The notes beneath the pieces are model-generated. The model searched no databases. It had not been told where the DNA came from and worked only from the letters and a program-made list of their open reading frames with translations. The position numbers and the translations under genes are program-made. From assembly GCF_010915725.1 (NCBI RefSeq), contig NZ_JAAIJR010000014.1, positions 1 to 64,000 of the forward strand: a stretch of 64,000 nucleotides of DNA. The letters run 5' to 3'. Positions 60,354-64,000 of this stretch are shown piece by piece (positions within the stretch are counted from its first letter, which is position 1; every line of letters begins with the position of its first letter). Origin of the DNA: Thiorhodococcus mannitoliphagus. GTDB taxonomy: Bacteria; Pseudomonadota; Gammaproteobacteria; Chromatiales; Chromatiaceae.

Positions 60354-61816
60354 CTAATCCTCAAACCCAGCGTGATCCGATTCTCTGCACCATTATCGGA
60401 ATCATCGCGAAAGCTATATTGAAGGTCGCAATAGGTACGCTCGGACAATTGGCGAGTGAGGCCAGTGTTGAAATAATAAGAATCCTGCAAATTCGCAGCC
60501 GTATCATCGGTGCTGTTGTTGTTATCAGTCTGGCGCCAACCCAAACCAAGATTTAGGCTAGTGCGCGCGGCCAAGCGCCGTGACCAATAGACGCGGGCAT
60601 ACAGAGTTTCCTCGTCGTCTCGTGCGACGTCCTGATATTGGCGTAACCCATAGCCAAGCGAGGCACCCAAGGTGCTACGCCGAGTCTGGACCGTCACGAC
60701 GGAGGTGAATGTGTTGTTGACATAAACGGACGATGAAACCGTAGCGGTATCGAGCGGAACGTCCAGCGCACTCCCGGTTTCAGGGGTAACAGGCTCGCCA
60801 AAGGCATCCTCGAAGCTATAGACGGTCGAATTCGCGCGCTCACCCCGCGCGCTCGTCAAGTCACGCTGATAGGAAGCGGTCCAGACGGATCGCTTGCGCC
60901 GGTAGCTAAGCTCGAACCTCGGGGTCCAGCCATAATAGCGCTGCCCCACGCCTGCCGTAACCTTGGTCCGGACGTTAGGCGTCCAAGTCAGCAGGCTCTC
61001 CCACAGGCTACCACTGGTTCTGTCTAGGGAGGGATAGTTGTTATCCTCATAGCCACCTAGGACATCGAAGCGCCAGCGCTCGTCGATCTGATAACCCACG
61101 CCTCCGGCAGCCCGGCTAAAGCGGTCACTAGGTCCGTCCTGGTAGTCGACATTCGCGTTTTCGGCGAACAGACCCAACTGCAGATCACCGAGGATTGGGC
61201 CGCTGAGGAGGTCGAGCTGGGTCCCATAGCCCAAACTATCCTGACCCTCGTCACTATAAAAGACGCCATTTTGCTCGAAACGTAGGGTCAGTTCAGCCGT
61301 ACGGCCAAAACGATTCTTGAAATAGGGCGCAACCAGATAGCTGTAAGTCGTCTGCAGGTTGTTTGAAGGGCCGGTCGCGTCCCAGCTGGTTGGCCCCTGC
61401 GCATTGATCAGCTCCTGCCGTGCCGTCACCTTCATATCGAGAAATAGGTGATCCCGATAGAGTTCAGAGTTGGCATTCGCCTGCAAACGATTATTGAGCT
61501 GGTCTTCTGAGTCATAGCTCAGGTAGTGCAACGACTGGAGCGAATAAGCGACATCGAGATCAAGTCGGCGACCATTAGCTTGGAGCACGAATCCGGGCGT
61601 CAACTGGATGAAAAAATCGCCCTGCGCCCCGTCATTCGCCGTCGGATCTTCAAGATTCAAGTTGTCGGTGTAGGTTCCCTTGACTGTCAGCTGCTTGGAC
61701 AAACGCCAATCGGCGCCTAAGACAGACGCGGATAGTAAGAGGAGGCACGCACAAGAGAACGCCCCCAACCCCCAAGGCAACATGCGCTGATGGGAAGCAG
61801 TACTAGCTAAAATCAT
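60344..61816 (-). CDS. XrtA-system outer-membrane beta-barrel protein (TIGR03016-like)
   Basis: The 490-residue protein has a signal peptide (hydrophobic FSCACLLLLSASVLG, cleavage near ADW). Amphipathic strands run throughout and end in a C-terminal Trp-containing strand (ENRITLGLRISWE), as in outer-membrane porins. Repeated strand patterns (for example YLVAPYFKNRFGRTAELTLR) support a large barrel, probably the export channel. The ATG at 61816 follows the kinase stop by seven bases; the longer open frame upstream is a shadow of the kinase tail. Confidence 0.85.
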   Translation of the reverse strand: MILASTASHQRMLPWGLGAFSCACLLLLSASVLGADWRLSKQLTVKGTYTDNLNLEDPTANDGAQGDFFIQLTPGFVLQANGRRLDLDVAYSLQSLHYLSYDSEDQLNNRLQANANSELYRDHLFLDMKVTARQELINAQGPTSWDATGPSNNLQTTYSYLVAPYFKNRFGRTAELTLRFEQNGVFYSDEGQDSLGYGTQLDLLSGPILGDLQLGLFAENANVDYQDGPSDRFSRAAGGVGYQIDERWRFDVLGGYEDNNYPSLDRTSGSLWESLLTWTPNVRTKVTAGVGQRYYGWTPRFELSYRRKRSVWTASYQRDLTSARGERANSTVYSFEDAFGEPVTPETGSALDVPLDTATVSSSVYVNNTFTSVVTVQTRRSTLGASLGYGLRQYQDVARDDEETLYARVYWSRRLAARTSLNLGLGWRQTDNNNSTDDTAANLQDSYYFNTGLTRQLSERTYCDLQYSFRDDSDNGAENRITLGLRISWE

Positions 61817-61823
61817 GGATGCG

Positions 61824-62846
61824 CTAAACCGACCCTTGGCTTTCGCGCGGCGGAGCAGCGGCGTCCGCATCGGCGGTCGGCGACTGGCCGTAACCATGTC
61901 CAGATCCGTATCCGTATCCATATCCATATCCGTATCCGGCGCCAAATCGGTTGCCAAGGCTTGGCCGGTACTTGTTCAATATCAGACCCATGATCTTATC
62001 TTGCCCCAGGCGACTCAGCGCATCGGCCACCGCATGACGGGGAGTTTGTTCGGCGGCAACCACCACGAGAATCTGTCCCATCCATCCGGCGAGCACAGCA
62101 CTTTCGCTCGCAAGCAACAATGGGGGCGAATCGAAGATGACCACGCGATCCTTGTATCGCGTGGAAAATTCATCCATCAGGTTCGCCATGCGCTCGCTCG
62201 CCAGCAACTCGGTTGCTCGCTCGTGGCGCCTGCCCGCGGGCAACACCTTTAAATTCGGCAAATCAGTTTGGACGATCGATTCCGCAACCGTGACCCCAGA
62301 GCCATCCAGCACGTCTAGCAATCCCACCTCATAATCGATCCCCAAACGCTTGGCGGCAGTCGGCTTGGCCACATCGCCATCCACCAGGAGCACGGTCCGG
62401 TCCCGTTCCATGGTCATGCTGATCGCCAGATTGATGGCCGAAAAGGTCTTGCCTTCGCCTGGCAAGGCGCTAGTCACCATGATCAAATTGCTGTTGTCGA
62501 CGATGTCCGCGCCCTTCTTATCGACATTCATCAACAACGGACGCTTGATCAGACGATATTCCTCGGCCAACTGAGATCGTTTCGCATCAGGTGTCAAGGC
62601 ACCCATCAGACGCAATTGATCAAGTGCCAGACGCTGGAAAGGGCGTTCGCTATCACTAGGATGCCGAGCGGCATCAGAGGCGACGACGGAAGCAGTGGCA
62701 GAATCCCGATCCATTTGGGAATCCGACCTTACTTCACTCCCCCTTTCTGCCGCGCCAGGCATCGTTCGTGGTGCATCGTCCACAGACATCGACGCACGAA
62801 GCTCATCTTCGCGTCTTGCGAGACTGCGCTGGATGGTACTCATCAT
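61824..62846 (-). CDS. Polysaccharide tyrosine autokinase of the XrtA locus
   Basis: The 340-residue BY-kinase is without its own membrane part. It has Walker A ALPGEGKTFSAINLA, Walker A' VLLVDGDVAKPT and Walker B VVIFDSPPLLLA, then a C-terminal tyrosine cluster (GAGYGYGYGYGYGSGHGYGQ) for autophosphorylation. It works with the chain-length protein encoded upstream to control polymerisation. The tyrosine cluster is written by a run of CCRTAT-type hexamers, so its length can vary by slippage. Confidence 0.92.
   Translation of the reverse strand: MMSTIQRSLARREDELRASMSVDDAPRTMPGAAERGSEVRSDSQMDRDSATASVVASDAARHPSDSERPFQRLALDQLRLMGALTPDAKRSQLAEEYRLIKRPLLMNVDKKGADIVDNSNLIMVTSALPGEGKTFSAINLAISMTMERDRTVLLVDGDVAKPTAAKRLGIDYEVGLLDVLDGSGVTVAESIVQTDLPNLKVLPAGRRHERATELLASERMANLMDEFSTRYKDRVVIFDSPPLLLASESAVLAGWMGQILVVVAAEQTPRHAVADALSRLGQDKIMGLILNKYRPSLGNRFGAGYGYGYGYGYGSGHGYGQSPTADADAAAPPRESQGSV
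61905..61938. repeat. Hexanucleotide run coding the kinase tyrosine tail
   Basis: TCCGTA/TCCATA units repeat about five and a half times. Each unit encodes Gly-Tyr on the other strand, so changes in copy number keep the frame. Confidence 0.8.
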
Positions 62847-62878
62847 AGGGGTGATCCTGCCATGACCGGTTGATGGAG

Positions 62879-64000
62879 CTAGGCCTGCCCCAAGAGGAGC
62901 GGTAACCCCTTAGCCACGAAAATGAAACCGACGACCAGGCTTGCACTGGCCGCCACGAAGGGTATCAGCATCAAACGCTCTCTCCGACGCTGCGCACTCG
63001 AGATCACGAGCCCCACGCTCCCGAGCACGGGAATCCCTGTCTCTTGATACAGGATCTGGCGCTCGTCATAGATCGGTCGCAGCAGATCCAGCCCCAAGGC
63101 GCTCGCTAGCCCGCCACCAATGGCAAGCAACAACACCGCCGCAGAGAGAGCCAAGCGATTCGGGGCTGATGGCTTGGAGGGCACAAACGGCGGGTCGACC
63201 ACGCGAAACTTAGCGCCGTCAACAGTCTTCTCGACTTCGGTCGAGAGTCGGGCCGACTCACGACGTTGCAGCAATTCATTGTGTTGCTTCGCAATCGTCG
63301 AATAGTTCCTGGTCAACTGCTTGAGCTTGGCTTCGATCGTCGGAATGCTGTCGATCTTGTCGCCGAGCTGCTTAACTCGTTCCTTGTAGTCTTCGACGCG
63401 CGCAGTCAAGGCTGCCACCTGGGTATCGGCTTCGCTGAGCGCAACCCGAAGATTCCCGTAGACAGAATCGGCCCGCACGTTCGAAGCCAACTGGGGGCCT
63501 CTGCTCGCTCTCAGCTTCTGCCGATTGCTTTCGCGTAGTTCATCCATCTGAAGACGCAACTGAATCACGTTAGGATGCCGATCCGTGAAGCGCAACAGCA
63601 GTTCGTCCAGCTTCCTCTGCATGGCGATGATGCGCGGATCCTCTGCCTGCTGAAGCGGCGTGAGATCGAAGTTGTTCTGAACGATCTGATCCTCGCTTTC
63701 GATCTGATAGCCTAACTCGTCGCGCCGCCAAATCGCCTCGCGCAACGCCAATTCCGCGTCTTTGAGGCTAGCTTTCTCCTGCTCTAGGTTCTCGTAGTAA
63801 TTGACCTGCTCTCCAGGCAAAACCCCGGCGTTATCCCGTTTGAAATCGGCCAATTGCTTTTCCGACTGCCTGAGGCGCAACTCATAGTCTGCGATTTCTT
63901 GATCGAGAAAATCTTGCGCCGTGGATGTCGATGCATCGTTCCCGACGAGCGCCTGCTCGATGAAAACAGTCACCACAGCCTGCACCACTTGCTTGGCGCG
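62879..64000 (-). CDS. XrtA-system chain-length determinant (Wzz/GumC-like), cut by the window edge
   Basis: The visible 373 residues are the C-terminal part of a PCP-type protein: a long periplasmic coiled coil (DFLDQEIADYELRLRQSEKQ, LADFKRDN, onward to about residue 250), RVVDPPFVPSKPSAPNRLAL with the closing membrane helix and a second hydrophobic segment near the end (LMLIPFVAASASLVVGFIFV). The frame stays open to base 64000 and the usual N-terminal membrane helix is absent, so the gene starts outside the window. It sets polymer length together with the kinase. Confidence 0.9.
   Translation of the reverse strand, partial: RAKQVVQAVVTVFIEQALVGNDASTSTAQDFLDQEIADYELRLRQSEKQLADFKRDNAGVLPGEQVNYYENLEQEKASLKDAELALREAIWRRDELGYQIESEDQIVQNNFDLTPLQQAEDPRIIAMQRKLDELLLRFTDRHPNVIQLRLQMDELRESNRQKLRASRGPQLASNVRADSVYGNLRVALSEADTQVAALTARVEDYKERVKQLGDKIDSIPTIEAKLKQLTRNYSTIAKQHNELLQRRESARLSTEVEKTVDGAKFRVVDPPFVPSKPSAPNRLALSAAVLLLAIGGGLASALGLDLLRPIYDERQILYQETGIPVLGSVGLVISSAQRRRERLMLIPFVAASASLVVGFIFVAKGLPLLLGQA

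Noticed and set aside
61817-61957. Upstream extension of the outer-membrane barrel protein (Asp-Met/Asp-Thr repeats)
   Set aside because: It is the kinase tyrosine-tail hexamers read in another frame; the signal peptide begins after 61816.
1-64000. tRNA, rRNA and CRISPR arrays
   Set aside because: No cloverleaf with a T-loop motif, no rRNA-like stretch and no regularly spaced direct repeats were seen by eye; a covariance-model scan would settle small RNAs.

Overview
The window is GC-rich, densely coded DNA with short intergenic gaps, gammaproteobacterial in gene content. An NrdA with two ATP-cones, LpxH, a NarX/NarL-like pair, a persulfide dioxygenase, rhodanese, diheme cytochrome c and a complete exosortase-A polysaccharide locus fit a sulfur-oxidising Chromatiales/Chromatiaceae-type bacterium. 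No rRNA, tRNA, CRISPR array or photosynthesis gene is visible, so the lineage is an inference.

Layout. 1-18.5 kb is mixed chromosomal housekeeping and signalling: an HDOD-GGDEF protein, YceI, a nucleoside deaminase, an ankyrin lipoprotein, LpxH, a VPxP-CTERM surface protein, a rhodanese, a two-component pair, an Atm1-type ABC exporter, a catalytically dead S24-like protein, a diiron-domain (ODP-like) GGDEF sensor, a diheme cytochrome and a CBS protein. 18.8-23.3 kb holds nrdA, with DnaA and NrdR boxes upstream, interrupted by an in-frame intein. 23.3-31 kb is an accessory zone: zinc-ribbon proteins, miniature palindromic elements, a pair of 34-codon membrane-protein genes absent from ordinary ORF calls, and two broken toxin-antitoxin loci. 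In one of these a 133-bp element has split higB and left a 9-bp target duplication. 31-36.2 kb is a TetR-adaptor-RND efflux operon with a palindromic operator.

37-49.7 kb is a class II lanthipeptide cluster read leftward: a ProcM-like (CCG) LanM, one Nif11-leader precursor, a 2-oxoglutarate oxygenase, an unrecognised (possibly glycosyltransferase) protein, an HlyD-type adaptor preceded by eight 7-bp tandem repeats, a C39 peptidase-ABC exporter, a second NHLP-type ABC exporter and a cyclic-nucleotide-binding protein. A class III nucleotidyl cyclase fused to an FHA domain converges on the cluster, and inverted copies of a ~101-bp repeat flank the whole block.

50.8-64 kb starts with a membrane GGDEF enzyme and continues with the XrtA locus, also read leftward: chain-length determinant (cut by the window edge), tyrosine autokinase, outer-membrane barrel, DUF3473 deacetylase, FemAB-like protein, two glycosyltransferases, exosortase A/EpsI fusion and an asparagine-synthase-like amidotransferase. 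The VPxP-CTERM protein at 6.7 kb is a plausible exosortase substrate and has a sigma-54-like promoter. Several small repeat families are scattered through the window, one of which supplies the stop codons of two genes.
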